DNA of 5,735 nt, from assembly GCA_021823555.1 (NCBI GenBank), contig JAKANW010000230.1:1-5735 (forward strand), in the 5' to 3' direction. Under the pieces are notes generated by a model that saw only the letters and a program-made list of their open reading frames with translations, was not told where the DNA came from and did no database searches. This stretch comes from Chloroflexota bacterium (GTDB taxonomy: Bacteria > Chloroflexota > Anaerolineae > Anaerolineales > Villigracilaceae). Positions 5,705 to 5,735 of this stretch are shown here, in pieces; position 1 is the stretch's first letter; each line of letters starts with the position of its first letter. Both the position numbers and the translations under genes were made by a program.

Positions 5705-5735
5705 CGTATCGTAGCCGCTGTCTTATCCGGTATTG

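Overview
The window looks like a piece of chromosome from a bacterium of the phylum Chloroflexota, most likely class Anaerolineae. This is inferred from the look of the proteins: a YggS-family protein with GENYPEEA in place of the usual GENRVQE, a glutaredoxin-DUF2085 fusion, and an L,D-transpeptidase tail ending in SHGCVNVSPEDAKWIFRW. No rRNA or other marker gene is present, so the placement is tentative. Base composition is moderately GC-rich and fairly even. Nothing points to a phage, plasmid or transposase.

Layout. Bases 2-1183 (+) hold the C-terminal 393 codons of a TPR-containing soluble lytic transglycosylase whose start lies off the left edge. Bases 1184-1466 are non-coding and hold two things: a strongly palindromic element of about 209 bp (1202-1410), and a perfect 32-bp palindrome (1436-1467) that serves as a bidirectional terminator between convergent genes. 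From 1467 to the right edge everything is on the minus strand. In transcription order (right to left) the genes are an L,D-transpeptidase end fragment (5704-5450), ccdA (5391-4666), the glutaredoxin-DUF2085 fusion (4642-3632), the laccase-domain protein pgeF/ylmD (3632-2850), the PLP-binding yggS/ylmE (2785-2048), yggT/ylmG (2048-1788) and the DUF167/YggU gene (1778-1467).

The last six genes are tightly packed. Two junctions are one-base TAATG stop/start overlaps, the other gaps are 9, 23 and 64 bases, and a single terminator closes the series, so one operon is likely. It joins a thiol-redox pair (CcdA with the Grx-DUF2085 protein) to the core of the ylmD-ylmE-ylmG division-associated cluster. 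The SepF gene that normally sits between ylmE and ylmG is missing, and a yggU gene is added at the end. A transglycosylase and an L,D-transpeptidase flank the set, and PgeF homologues affect peptidoglycan composition, so cell-wall maintenance is a recurring theme.

The points most worth a second look are the structured intergenic element, the Grx-DUF2085 fusion beside CcdA, the SepF-less ylm cluster, and an in-frame TAA in the L,D-transpeptidase close to the right edge. I found no defence system, CRISPR array, tRNA or clearly new system.
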